Below are positions 55,842 through 64,000 of a stretch of 64,000 bases of DNA, one piece after another. Location: positions 5,155,501 through 5,219,500 of the forward strand of contig NZ_LT629762.1 of the NCBI RefSeq assembly GCF_900105155.1. Reading direction: 5' to 3'. This DNA is from Pseudomonas prosekii (GTDB lineage Bacteria; Pseudomonadota; Gammaproteobacteria; Pseudomonadales; Pseudomonadaceae). Every line of letters begins with the position of its first letter. Within the stretch, counting starts at the first letter, position 1. The notes under the pieces were generated by a model. That model was not told the origin of the DNA. It made no database searches and was given only the letters and a program-made list of their open reading frames with translations. Made by a program: the position numbers and the translations under genes.

Positions 55842-55940
55842 GATCTATTTCCGTAAAAAGTCATTGCGCCGTGGCGCGCGTGAGCCAGTGTAGCCCGATC
55901 ATCTGCGCGTGACGCGGGCCGCACATCGTTGGCCGCCCAC

Positions 55941-56198
55941 TCAATTGTCATTGATGCAACCGGTGCCTTCGACTTGGTAATCGAGCACGTGCTCCAGGCC
56001 TTTGTGGTCCAGGTAGTCGAGCCGCGCAGGAATAATCCCGCACGCTTGTGAGATATCGGTGCTGGACAGCACTTTGTCGACATCCAGGTGAACGAAGAAA
56101 CCGGGTTTGTCATGAATCACCGAGCGCTGTGGTTGGGTGTCGGCAAACGCCGAACCGGTGGCGAGGAGGGCGGCGAAACCGAGAATTAACATTTTCAT
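55941..56198 (-). CDS. DUF2790 periplasmic protein
   Basis: This 85-residue secreted protein has a signal peptide (1-19, ending SAFA) and the DUF2790 pattern HLDVDKVLSSTDIS, CGIIPARLDYLDHKG and VLDYQVEGTGC, with two cysteines that can pair. In Pseudomonas such proteins are often found beside copper-responsive two-component systems, as here. GAGAGAC precedes the ATG. It may be induced by the neighbouring regulator; its biochemical role is unknown. Confidence 0.82.
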   Translation of the reverse strand: MKMLILGFAALLATGSAFADTQPQRSVIHDKPGFFVHLDVDKVLSSTDISQACGIIPARLDYLDHKGLEHVLDYQVEGTGCINDN

Positions 56199-56288
56199 GA
56201 TGTGTCTCTCTTTAAGATTTCTGCGGGCAACTGCGCGACACTGAACTCAGGTTACCGAGGCGATGCGGACAACCGACCAACAGTTGAA

Positions 56289-56303
56289 TGACAAAGTTGT
56301 AAT
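56289..56303 (+). promoter_or_regulatory. Candidate metal-regulator box 1
   Basis: TGACAAAGTTGTAAT lies 91 bases upstream of the DUF2790 start. A near-identical copy is at 56943-56957. The pattern resembles the binding sites of CopR/CzcR-type regulators. Confidence 0.4.
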
Positions 56304-56319
56304 GCAATCGAGCCCGGCA

Positions 56320-56904
56320 TTACGGCTGGCGCCCGGAGGCTTCGAGGATCAGGTCGGCGATTTCCTTCGAATGGGAAACCAGTGACAAATGACTCGACGG
56401 CAACTCGATAGTGGTTGCGCCCATGCGTTTGGCGATGAAGCGCTCTAGGTCCGGATTGATCGTCTGGTCGAGGCTCGACACTGCGTACCACGACGGTTTG
56501 CTGTGCCAGGCTGCGGCAGTGGTGCGTTCGCCGAACAGGGTTTTGGCAATCGGTTGCTGCACGGCGAACAGCGCCATGGCTTTGTCGCGCGGCACGTCAC
56601 CGGCGAAATATTTGAGGAACGCGTCCTGCTTCAGCGTGACGTAACCGTCGTGCTCTTCCGTGCCGGCGCGCACCGGCATGGTTGGATACGTGGCGGACAG
56701 TGCGACGAAATCTTCGCCGGCATCCGGTGCGCGCGCTGCGACGTAGACCAACGAGCTGACCTTCGGATCGACCCCGGCTTCGCTGACCACGGTGCCAGCG
56801 TAGGAATGACCGACCAGCACCGTCGGGCCGTCCTGTTGATTGAGTAGGCGTTGGGTGGCGGCGACGAGGCGAGTTGCCCAGGCTTGGGTAACTGACGATT
56901 CCAC
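56320..56904 (-). pseudogene. Alpha/beta hydrolase, N-terminally truncated
   Basis: This 194-residue remnant keeps the nucleophile elbow GHSYAG and the C-terminal half with the catalytic His (SSHLSLVSHSKEIADLIL). Family members are about 280 residues and start with a signal peptide and a VLVHGAFADGSGW-type oxyanion motif, both absent here. The sequence before the first Met does not continue the family, so the 5' third was lost by deletion or replacement. It may be a pseudogene or a minimal protein with no activity. Confidence 0.65.
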
Positions 56905-56942
56905 TCTATGAATCGAGGGCGCGAACTACGCTGACATCTCCA

Positions 56943-56957
56943 TGACAAAGCTGTAAT
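56943..56957 (+). promoter_or_regulatory. Candidate metal-regulator box 2
   Basis: TGACAAAGCTGTAAT, matching box 1 in 14 of 15 bases and in the same orientation, lies 39 bases before the truncated hydrolase. It fits a promoter that once served the full hydrolase gene. Confidence 0.4.
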
Positions 56958-56960
56958 CCG

Positions 56961-57671
56961 TTACGGCGGGGCGATGGCCCGTAAAAATTTGATGACTTGG
57001 CTTGCCGCCTCTTCCGGGGCTGCTTGAAGCAGGCAGTGCGGGGCTTTGATGTCGATGATTTGCGTTTTTGGGTTCAGCTGGGAGATTCGCTCGGAGGCTG
57101 CCTCCGGTACCACATGGTCGTCGGTGGCACGCAGGTAGATGCTTGGGATCTCGATTTGGCCAAGCTGCGCAGACGTGTCGACATCGAGCACCGAGCGCAA
57201 TCTTGAGCGCATCACCTCAGGTCTGACCTGATTGATGGCTTGGCGCAGAGTGGCACGCAAATGGGCTGTAGAAAATCGACCGAGCAGCACGGGTAATAGC
57301 CATCCGGTGGGCAAGGCGTTCATCGGCAGGAATTTAAGTAAAAAACCGAAATGTTTGAACAGCGGTCGCGGGTTGCTGGCGAAGGTGCAGCACAGCACCA
57401 TTCCAACCTGCTGCGGCAAACATAACGCCGTCAGCGCGATTGCAATCGGTCCAGAAAACGATTCACCCAGTAAAACGAACGGGCGGTCCGTGGGCAGCGA
57501 CTGCTTGGCAATTGCTTGCAGTTCGATGTAGCTCAGCGGGATATCGCACGGGTAAGAAACGACAACAATGTCGCAAACGTCCTTGAGGGTAGAAATGAAA
57601 GGTTCGAACAACGCACCCGTTCCATCCATTCCCGGTAGCAGTACAAGCGTTGGCAGGTTTGATCGGTCCAT
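56961..57671 (-). CDS. Alpha/beta hydrolase
   Basis: This 236-residue cytoplasmic hydrolase has the oxyanion motif LLPGMDGTGALF, nucleophile Ser in LGESFSGPIA, an acid residue in RATDDHVVP and the catalytic His in APHCLLQAAPEE. The substrate is unknown; it could be an esterase or thioesterase. The start at 57671 has AAGGA eight bases upstream; another Met three codons earlier is possible. Confidence 0.82.
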   Translation of the reverse strand: MDRSNLPTLVLLPGMDGTGALFEPFISTLKDVCDIVVVSYPCDIPLSYIELQAIAKQSLPTDRPFVLLGESFSGPIAIALTALCLPQQVGMVLCCTFASNPRPLFKHFGFLLKFLPMNALPTGWLLPVLLGRFSTAHLRATLRQAINQVRPEVMRSRLRSVLDVDTSAQLGQIEIPSIYLRATDDHVVPEAASERISQLNPKTQIIDIKAPHCLLQAAPEEAASQVIKFLRAIAPP

Positions 57672-57826
57672 GTCTTCCATCCTTGGCGAGTCCCCATTCT
57701 GGCCTATTTGGGCCGCATCATGCTCCGTGGATTTGGCCTCTTTTTCTGTAGGACGCAGGCAGCAAGTCGTCGAATTTTGAACTACTACTGACAGGCCATT
57801 TCCCATTTTCCTGTCAGGAGATCCCT

Positions 57827-58285
57827 ATGTTGTCTCACTGGTTTCTTGCGGCGATCCATTTGCTGGCGTTTGCCCTGGGGCTGTGGGGCGTCCTCGTGCG
57901 GGGCTCCGCGTTCAGCCGTTTGGCCGCAGGTACGGCGCAGGTGCGCAATGTGCTGGTGGCGGATAACGTCTGGGGGATTTCGGCGATTGTTCTGCTGATC
58001 ACGGGGCTGATGCGCGCTTTTGGCGGGTTCGAGAAGGGCACCGACTATTATCTGCAGCAGCCGCTGTTCCATCTGAAAATGACCCTGTTCGTGATTATTC
58101 TGCTGCTGGAGCTGATGCCGATGATCACGTTGATCAAGTGGCGGATCGCATTGGGGCGGGGCGCTTCGATTGATCTGGGGCGGGCAAAGCTGTTCGCGCG
58201 GATCAGTCATATGGAAGCGTTGCTGATGATGCTGATGGTGATTGCGGCCACCGGCATGGCGCGCGGCTTGACCTTCGGGTCGTGA
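57827..58285 (+). CDS. DUF2214 membrane protein
   Basis: This 152-residue inner-membrane protein has four predicted spans (LAAIHLLAFALGLWGVLV, VWGISAIVLLITGLMRAF, LKMTLFVIILLLELMPMI and LLMMLMVIAATGMARG) and His residues in the first span and in FHLKM, as in DUF2214. AGGAGATCC precedes the ATG. Its function is unknown; histidines in the membrane hint at a heme- or metal-binding family. Confidence 0.85.
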   Translation: MLSHWFLAAIHLLAFALGLWGVLVRGSAFSRLAAGTAQVRNVLVADNVWGISAIVLLITGLMRAFGGFEKGTDYYLQQPLFHLKMTLFVIILLLELMPMITLIKWRIALGRGASIDLGRAKLFARISHMEALLMMLMVIAATGMARGLTFGS

Positions 58286-58378
58286 CGGACGATTCCTCGG
58301 GATTAAAGCGAATGGTCTGACAGCCAAGACGTCGCCGAAGCCGTTAGTATCGGCTCCAGGTCACGAGGGGGATAAGCC

Positions 58379-58510
58379 ATGAAGCAGGAAGAGCGAAGCG
58401 GGGTATTTGAATCTTTAGCCAGCCATTGCGCTGAGGCGAACGGGCTGGCTACTGACTGCAGCAGGATTCAGGGGGTTTGTGGCTTGTCTGGAGCGGTCAG
58501 GCCAGCCTGA
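58379..58510 (+). CDS. Possible 43-residue small ORF
   Basis: An ATG with a good GAGGGGG ribosome site opens a 43-residue frame starting [17 protein letters not shown] and rich in Gly, Ala and Cys. It runs into the 3' end of rsmE on the other strand. No homologue is recognised; it may be chance. Confidence 0.3.
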   Translation: MKQEERSGVFESLASHCAEANGLATDCSRIQGVCGLSGAVRPA

Positions 58511-58662
58511 ATGCGCTGATAGATTTCTTCGCGGTGTACGGCAACGTCTTTCGGAGCATTAATGCCGATGCGCACTTGTTGGCCGCTAACGCCCAGGATG
58601 GTGATAGTGATGTCATCACCGATGTTTATGCTTTCACCGACTTTGCGGGTGAGTATCAGCAT
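58468..58662 (-). CDS. rsmE: CsrA-family translational regulator RsmE
   Basis: This 64-residue mRNA-binding protein represses translation by binding GGA motifs and is titrated by the Rsm small RNAs of the Gac system. The sequence ([37 protein letters not shown], then [12 protein letters not shown]) matches RsmE of P. fluorescens/protegens rather than RsmA. AAGGAGA precedes the ATG and itself contains a GGA, compatible with the autoregulation known for rsmE. It is a strong species-group marker. Confidence 0.96.
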   Translation of the reverse strand: MLILTRKVGESINIGDDITITILGVSGQQVRIGINAPKDVAVHREEIYQRIQAGLTAPDKPQTP

Positions 58663-58910
58663 GGTCTTCTCCTTGATTGCTTGTAGGGCACCTGATTCAG
58701 ACAGTGCAGAGGTCGGTGTAGTTATAGATTAGTGCGAAGTCTCACGGTTTGGGTGCCTCTTTCTGACGCGCAGATGCTGCATTAATTCCCAAGGCGTAAC
58801 TATACAGAGGCGGCAACCATGATTCTCGTTGTTTTAAGCCCATTTTGCGGCACTCGGGAAGTATTCATGAATGTTAAAATCCGCGCTTTCAGCCTTCAGA
58901 GGGAAACGTT

Positions 58911-59276
58911 GTGCGCAAAATGGCCTTGGTAATCGCAGTATTGGCGTTGGCGGGATGTGGCGAGGGCAGGGATGCAGGTGCTCAAAAGTCGTCGTCCGCG
59001 AACGTTTCCGCCCCTGCCGTTGCAGCGGGTCCGCAATGGGAAATTGAAGTCCGCGGTGAAACGACCCAGGCAGTCAGCGACTTGAGCGGCTGGTTGATCG
59101 AGCACAGTTTTGTTTCCAATGTCGTCCGGGAAAACGGCAAGGACCGGATCCTGCTTGGGCCATTCAGCTCCAAGGCAGAGGCCGAGGCGCGGCAGGCGCA
59201 AGTGAGCGCGGCGCTGGTCAAAGCGAAAAAGCAGAACATTGAAACGCTGATCATCGAGCGTCCGGCCGCTCAGTAA
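58911..59276 (+). CDS. Lipoprotein with SPOR-like domain
   Basis: This 121-residue lipoprotein has lipobox LALAGC (Cys near residue 16), a short Ser/Ala linker and a C-terminal SPOR-like fold (WEIEVRGETTQAVSDLSGWL, RILLGPFSSKAEAEARQAQV). SPOR domains bind denuded peptidoglycan at division sites. The start is GTG with AGAGGGAAA upstream. The next gene is 103 bases away and unrelated. Confidence 0.78.
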   Translation: MRKMALVIAVLALAGCGEGRDAGAQKSSSANVSAPAVAAGPQWEIEVRGETTQAVSDLSGWLIEHSFVSNVVRENGKDRILLGPFSSKAEAEARQAQVSAALVKAKKQNIETLIIERPAAQ

Positions 59277-59379
59277 TCGCGTAATGGTTCAGGCACCGTT
59301 CAGCAGGGAAGCTTAAAGGGCGTCCACGGCGGCTCGTATTCATACGTAGTCACTGTCGATTCCCGCAAGGAGCCCCCCG

Positions 59380-60282
59380 ATGGCCAACGCCAATCCTTAC
59401 AAAATGTTCGACGCCGTGTTGCAGCGTAAACAAACCCTGAGCCCGCACATGATGCGGGTCACTCTGGCCGGGCCGATGGTCAGCGAAATGGCCACATGGG
59501 CGCCAGATCAGCGGGTGAAACTGTTTTTCCCGGCGGCGGACGGCTCGCCTGCCAGGCTAGCCCACAGTGACGATTGGCTCGCGCGATATCGCTCAATGCC
59601 AGTCGCCGAACGTCCGGCAATGCGCACTTACACAATTCGGCATCTGCGCGCCGAGCAGGGCGAAGTGGATATCGACTTTGTGTTGCACGGCGAAACCGGT
59701 CCAGCCTCTCGATGGGCTATTAATGCGATGCCGGGCGAATCAATCCAGATTCGCGCGCCGGATCGACGCTTCTCGGCGCAGGATGCTGGCGGTTTCGAAT
59801 GGAAGCCGCCACAGGCGCTCAAGCAATTGCTACTGGTTGCTGATGGCACGGCGTTACCCGCCGCACTGGGGATTCTCGATGAACTGGCGACCATGGCCCA
59901 GCCACCGGTCACCCAGGCATTTTTTGAAATCGACAGTTGCGAAGACGCATTGCCAGTGCCTGAATGGCCCGGGCTTTCGGTTGAATGGTTGATTCGCGAT
60001 CACGCTGATGCAGGATTATTGATGGTCGAAGCCATCCAGCGGGCCGACCTGCCGACGTCGGCGTCAAAATCTTGCGAAGTGCTGGAGCTGGAGGAGGTCA
60101 ATGTTGATGAGGAGATCCTCTGGGAAACCTCCGAATCGGCCAATGACGGCTTCTACGGCTGGATCGCCGGCGAGACAGTGGCCGTCATGAGCTTGCGCAA
60201 ATACCTGATCCAGGAGCGCGGCATTCCCCGCGAGTCGCTGAACCTGATGGGTTATTGGCGCTACAACAAGGTCGGCAGCTGA
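59380..60282 (+). CDS. Siderophore-interacting flavoprotein (ViuB-like)
   Basis: This 300-residue cytoplasmic SIP-family protein reduces iron from ferric siderophores using FAD and NADPH. The FAD motif MRTYTIRHL, the SIP-type APDRRF stretch, and the C-terminal FYGWIAGETVAVMSLRKYL (nucleotide-binding Gly and Glu) are present. AAGGAG precedes the ATG. It is not linked to the TonB receptor gene at 6.7-8.9 kb, although both serve iron uptake. Confidence 0.9.
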   Translation: MANANPYKMFDAVLQRKQTLSPHMMRVTLAGPMVSEMATWAPDQRVKLFFPAADGSPARLAHSDDWLARYRSMPVAERPAMRTYTIRHLRAEQGEVDIDFVLHGETGPASRWAINAMPGESIQIRAPDRRFSAQDAGGFEWKPPQALKQLLLVADGTALPAALGILDELATMAQPPVTQAFFEIDSCEDALPVPEWPGLSVEWLIRDHADAGLLMVEAIQRADLPTSASKSCEVLELEEVNVDEEILWETSESANDGFYGWIAGETVAVMSLRKYLIQERGIPRESLNLMGYWRYNKVGS

Positions 60283-60290
60283 TACAAAAA

Positions 60291-60322
60291 AAGGCCTCGG
60301 GTTTTAAACGCCCGAGGCCTTT
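60291..60322. terminator. Bidirectional rho-independent terminator
   Basis: AAGGCCTCGGG-TTTTAAACG-CCCGAGGCCTT lies between the convergent SIP and endA genes, with A and T runs on both sides. Confidence 0.9.
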
Positions 60323-60339
60323 CTGCGTTTAGCATTCGC

Positions 60340-61029
60340 TCAGCCGCAGGCTTTCATGTCCACTGGGCCGACAAACTCGTTGCCGCGCCCCATCACACAC
60401 GCCACGCTCTGATTGCGCTGGCGTTCCCAGGTTTGCACTGGATAGGTCTTGTTCCAGGCCTCATACAATTGGCGATCCTGTTTCGACAGGCGCAAACCGT
60501 ACTGCTTGCTCATGTAGAAATAAGTCCGGGCGATCATCCCGCGAATCGAAGGGCGGGGCATGACCTTCTTCGCTTTGAAGTCGACTTGGGTCAGGCACGA
60601 ACCGTATTGCCCTGTTTGCACCGGCAGCCAGCCAAAACTGAAATTGCTCCGATCACCATTTACCTCGCCAATGCTCGGCACCAGGTTGTGCAAGTCAGCC
60701 TCGGCTTTCTTGTAAACCGGATCGTAGCGCGTGCAGTTCTTGCGCCCGCCCGACTGCCAGCATTGGCGCTGATGGCCGATCTGCCACGCCGGAACAATGT
60801 GTTCCCACTCGATACGCGCGGCACGCTTGGCGCTTTTGCGCGGCACGTAGCCACATGCCGCCAGGTCGACCTTGTTGCCGGTGTATTTGCAGCCGCAATA
60901 AAACTCGGTGGACTGTGGGGCGTAGAGCTTCCAGGCGACTTTCTTCGCTTCGCTGAAAGTACGTGGCGCAGCCGCCTGGGCGCCCAGGGCGATGAACATA
61001 AACAAAAACGCAAAACAACGGACACTCAT
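60340..61029 (-). CDS. endA: Endonuclease I family nuclease (secreted or periplasmic)
   Basis: This 229-residue nuclease has a signal peptide (1-19, ending AQAAA) and the endonuclease I fold: [11 protein letters not shown] with the catalytic His, [20 protein letters not shown] with the metal-binding Asn, and several cysteines for disulfides. The start lies four bases after the stop of the DUF1654 gene, whose 3' end supplies the AAGGAAG ribosome site. Both genes share a promoter covered by a LexA box, so the nuclease is probably induced by DNA damage. Confidence 0.88.
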   Translation of the reverse strand: MSVRCFAFLFMFIALGAQAAAPRTFSEAKKVAWKLYAPQSTEFYCGCKYTGNKVDLAACGYVPRKSAKRAARIEWEHIVPAWQIGHQRQCWQSGGRKNCTRYDPVYKKAEADLHNLVPSIGEVNGDRSNFSFGWLPVQTGQYGSCLTQVDFKAKKVMPRPSIRGMIARTYFYMSKQYGLRLSKQDRQLYEAWNKTYPVQTWERQRNQSVACVMGRGNEFVGPVDMKACG

Positions 61030-61033
61030 TGAC

Positions 61034-61273
61034 TCAATCTTCCTTCGGCACAACCCAGAAAATCTGCACGCCGCCATCGTCGCGGTAAGCGAGGGTGACG
61101 TTATCGTTCTCGTCGATTTCTTCGAGCAGGCGTTCCCATTCGTCCACCGGTTCGTCCGGCAAACGGAAGATCAGCGCGGCTTTGGATTTTTGCGCGGTGG
61201 GGGAATTGATGATTTTCTGAACGCGCAAACCCATGCGTTCAAAGGAGTCAGGAGAGGCAGAAGGGGTGGCCAC
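61034..61273 (-). CDS. DUF1654 family protein
   Basis: This 79-residue protein carries the DUF1654 core [36 protein letters not shown] and [13 protein letters not shown]. The family is found in Pseudomonas and their phages. The start was set at GTG 61273, which has AAGGA seven bases upstream; the ATG at 61303 lies inside the LexA box and the promoter, so it is unlikely. It leads an operon with endA. Confidence 0.82.
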   Translation of the reverse strand: MATPSASPDSFERMGLRVQKIINSPTAQKSKAALIFRLPDEPVDEWERLLEEIDENDNVTLAYRDDGGVQIFWVVPKED

Positions 61274-61291
61274 GGAATTATCCTTATTAAG

Positions 61292-61307
61292 CTGTACGTG
61301 CATACAG
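61292..61307 (-). promoter_or_regulatory. LexA (SOS) box
   Basis: CTGTATGCACGTACAG (minus strand) fits CTGT-N8-ACAG exactly. It overlaps the -10 (TACTGT) of a promoter whose -35 is TTGCGA with 17-bp spacing, and sits 19 bases before the chosen DUF1654 start. Confidence 0.85.
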
Positions 61308-61478
61308 TATTTAACTGTAAGCATTTTCGCAACTGCTTAAAATTCAAGAAAATCCTCTGACAGCCGTTTTACCCGTTTGGTGTAGGACGGTTCGAATTTA
61401 TTTGTAGGGGGCGCCGCTTGCCAGAGTAGGCAAACGGCGTAAGCAGTGCCCGACCGGAATCGGTCGGGCGAGGGTCGA

Positions 61479-62909
<1,431 letters not shown>

Positions 62910-63371
62910 ATGTCGTTATCAGTAGGTTTTCCCAACGCCGCAGGCGTCACCATTGGTGGCAAATCAGCCGCGACGATCCGCGCGTTGAATGACGCCACGA
63001 CCGAAGCCGCGGCCGCTGCGCTGGGCACCAAGGAAGACGATGGCAAACAGGTCAAGACCGGCGCTTTGGGCCTGGATAAAAGTGCCGGCGCCGAAGCTGC
63101 GACCGAGGCCAAAAGCAATCAAAGCGCGGCGGTGAAGATTCTGCTCAAGCGTCTGCAAGAGTTGCAGCAGCAGTTGCGCGAACAGCAGCAACAATTGGCT
63201 GCCGCCCAGGCAGCGCCGTCTACGACACCGGAAGCCAAAGCTACGGCGGTCATGGCGATTCAAGGTCAGATTGCCGAAACCAACAGCGCGATGCTCGAAG
63301 TGTGGGGCGCGCTGGTCAAGGAAATGGCCAAGGGCGCGAGCACCGGTTCAGTGGTCGACACCACGGCGTAA
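62910..63371 (+). CDS. Coiled-coil hypothetical protein
   Basis: This 153-residue, Ala/Gln-rich, probably cytoplasmic protein has no signal peptide. A strong heptad region spans about residues 70-105 (ILLKRLQELQQQLREQQQQL). No known domain is recognised. GGAG five bases before the ATG and a hairpin after the stop support it as a real gene. It resembles small hypothetical proteins seen in pseudomonads. Its role is unknown. Confidence 0.7.
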   Translation: MSLSVGFPNAAGVTIGGKSAATIRALNDATTEAAAAALGTKEDDGKQVKTGALGLDKSAGAEAATEAKSNQSAAVKILLKRLQELQQQLREQQQQLAAAQAAPSTTPEAKATAVMAIQGQIAETNSAMLEVWGALVKEMAKGASTGSVVDTTA

Positions 63372-63377
63372 GTGACA

Positions 63378-63399
63378 AACCCGGTTTTGCTACCGGGTT
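63378..63399 (+). terminator. Hairpin after the coiled-coil protein gene
   Basis: AACCCGGT-TTTGCT-ACCGGGTT lies just after the stop codon; the T run is weak, so termination may be partial. Confidence 0.5.
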
Positions 63400-63421
63400 A
63401 CATAATGGCCGTTTCTGGCCG

Positions 63422-63450
63422 TTGACAAATCTCTGCAGGGTTCGCATAGT
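63422..63450 (+). promoter_or_regulatory. Sigma-70 promoter of the sugar transporter operon
   Basis: TTGACA at 63422-63427, 17-bp spacer, CATAGT at 63445-63450. It lies just upstream of the RbsR-like operator. Confidence 0.6.
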
Positions 63451-63458
63451 TCGATCTA

Positions 63459-63472
63459 CGCAAACGTTTGCG
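63459..63472. promoter_or_regulatory. LacI-family (RbsR-like) operator
   Basis: CGCAAACGTTTGCG is a perfect 14-bp palindrome with the central CG of LacI-family operators, placed just after the promoter where a bound repressor would block transcription. A weaker copy (GCAA-GCG-TTGC) lies at 63526-63536. Confidence 0.7.
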
Positions 63473-63567
63473 CGGCGCCTGCAGTGGATCGATCCATTGC
63501 CGCACGTGAAGTAGCCTACGCTAGCGCAAGCGTTGCTCACAAATAATCATAAGATCGGAGTGAACCC

Positions 63568-64000
63568 ATGAAGCTGCCATTCGCTGGACGTCTTCTCGCT
63601 GTCGCTATGCTGGCTGCCGCCTCTGCCGCTTTACCCCTCTCTTCGGCGTTCGCCGACACTGAAAAACCTAAAGTCGCGCTGGTCATGAAATCCCTGGCCA
63701 ACGAATTCTTCCTGACCATGGAAGACGGCGCCAAGGCTTATCAGAAAGACCATTCCGCCGATTTCGACCTGATCTCCAACGGCATCAAGGACGAAACCGA
63801 CACCGCGGGCCAAACGCGCATCGTCGAGCAAATGATTCTGGCCAAGGTCAACGCGCTGGTGATTGCACCGGCCGATTCCAAAGCCATGGTCCCGGTGATC
63901 AAGAAAGCGGTCGATGCCGGCATTACCGTGATCAACATCGACAACCAACTCGACCCGACTGTCGTCAAAAGCAAGAACATCACCGTACCGTTTGTTGGCC
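63568..64000 (+). CDS. rbsB: Sugar ABC transporter substrate-binding protein, ribose type (3' end outside window)
   Basis: About 144 residues of a periplasmic binding protein are visible: a signal peptide (1-29, ending AFA), then KPKVALVMKSLANEFFLTMEDGA, AGQTRIVEQMILAKVNALVIAPADS and AGITVINIDNQLD. These are the N-domain patterns of the RbsB/LacI-type periplasmic proteins that bind ribose or related sugars. CGGAG precedes the ATG. An RbsR-like operator in front supports ribose; the ATPase and permease genes are expected beyond the window. Confidence 0.88.
   Translation, partial: MKLPFAGRLLAVAMLAAASAALPLSSAFADTEKPKVALVMKSLANEFFLTMEDGAKAYQKDHSADFDLISNGIKDETDTAGQTRIVEQMILAKVNALVIAPADSKAMVPVIKKAVDAGITVINIDNQLDPTVVKSKNITVPFVG

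Noticed and set aside
58819..58932. A 37-codon frame starting MILVVLSPFCG before the SPOR-like lipoprotein
   Set aside because: It has a possible ribosome site but overlaps the lipoprotein start in another frame and has no other support.
61440..61478. Rho-independent terminator after the asparaginase gene
   Set aside because: The hairpin GCCCGACCG/CGGTCGGGC is strong, but no T run follows on the minus strand, so it is mentioned only in the gene entry.

Overview
The window reads as a chromosomal segment of a Pseudomonas of the P. fluorescens group. The support is high GC, a gene nearly identical to the fluorescens-type RsmE translational regulator, Pseudomonas-restricted families (DUF1615, DUF1654, DUF2790, DUF6124), and many REP/REPIN-type inverted repeats with the core GGGAGCGAGCTTGCTCGCGA or GGAGCGAGGCTTGCCCGCGA. 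No rRNA, tRNA or CRISPR array was recognised.

Region 1 (1-35,450) is a core-like mosaic of short transcription units separated by REP elements. It holds the 3' end of selU, an ArsP-like permease, a histidine phosphatase, a glutathione transferase, a PhzF-like protein, a zinc-type HemB, a TonB-dependent siderophore receptor and a DUF1615 lipoprotein. Next come a DUF3455/ECF sigma/anti-sigma operon, a DUF4349 lipoprotein, a second GST, a CBS protein, DNA polymerase II, a DUF1810 protein and an aldo/keto reductase. Then follow a periplasmic mutarotase, a TauE-like exporter, a heme oxygenase behind a translationally coupled mini-ORF, a DUF4174 protein, an SDR, an MFS carrier, a class C beta-lactamase, the glucarate gudD/gudP pair with a divergent GntR regulator, and an EamA transporter with a frameshifted LysR partner. 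Several intergenic gaps are tandem arrays of REP-containing units.

Region 2 (36,225-53,000) looks acquired. A complete IS3-family element cuts off trhP (yegQ), whose 5' third is missing, and no target duplication is visible. Beyond it lies a five-gene chaperone-usher fimbrial operon on the minus strand (pilin, chaperone, usher, adhesin, second chaperone). Diverging from it on the plus strand are two hybrid sensor kinases, an EAL phosphodiesterase response regulator and a NarL-type response regulator. This layout matches the CupD plus Pvr/Rcs locus known from P. aeruginosa pathogenicity island PAPI-1. An extra gene at the end encodes a small protein that looks like a degenerate receiver domain. 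A 20-bp sequence is shared between the fimbrial/kinase divergent promoter and the region before this extra gene. About 1 kb of gene-poor DNA with IS21-like terminal repeats follows.

Region 3 (53,200-64,000) returns to core-like content. It begins with a DUF6124 gene behind a strongly structured 5' leader, then a heavy-metal-type two-component system with a DUF2790 protein, a truncated hydrolase and an intact hydrolase. After these come a DUF2214 membrane protein, rsmE, a SPOR-like lipoprotein, a siderophore-interacting flavoprotein, a LexA-controlled DUF1654-endonuclease I operon, a periplasmic asparaginase/glutaminase, a coiled-coil protein, and the start of a ribose-type ABC transporter gene behind an RbsR-like operator.

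All functional calls come from reading motifs in the sequence; no database search was run.
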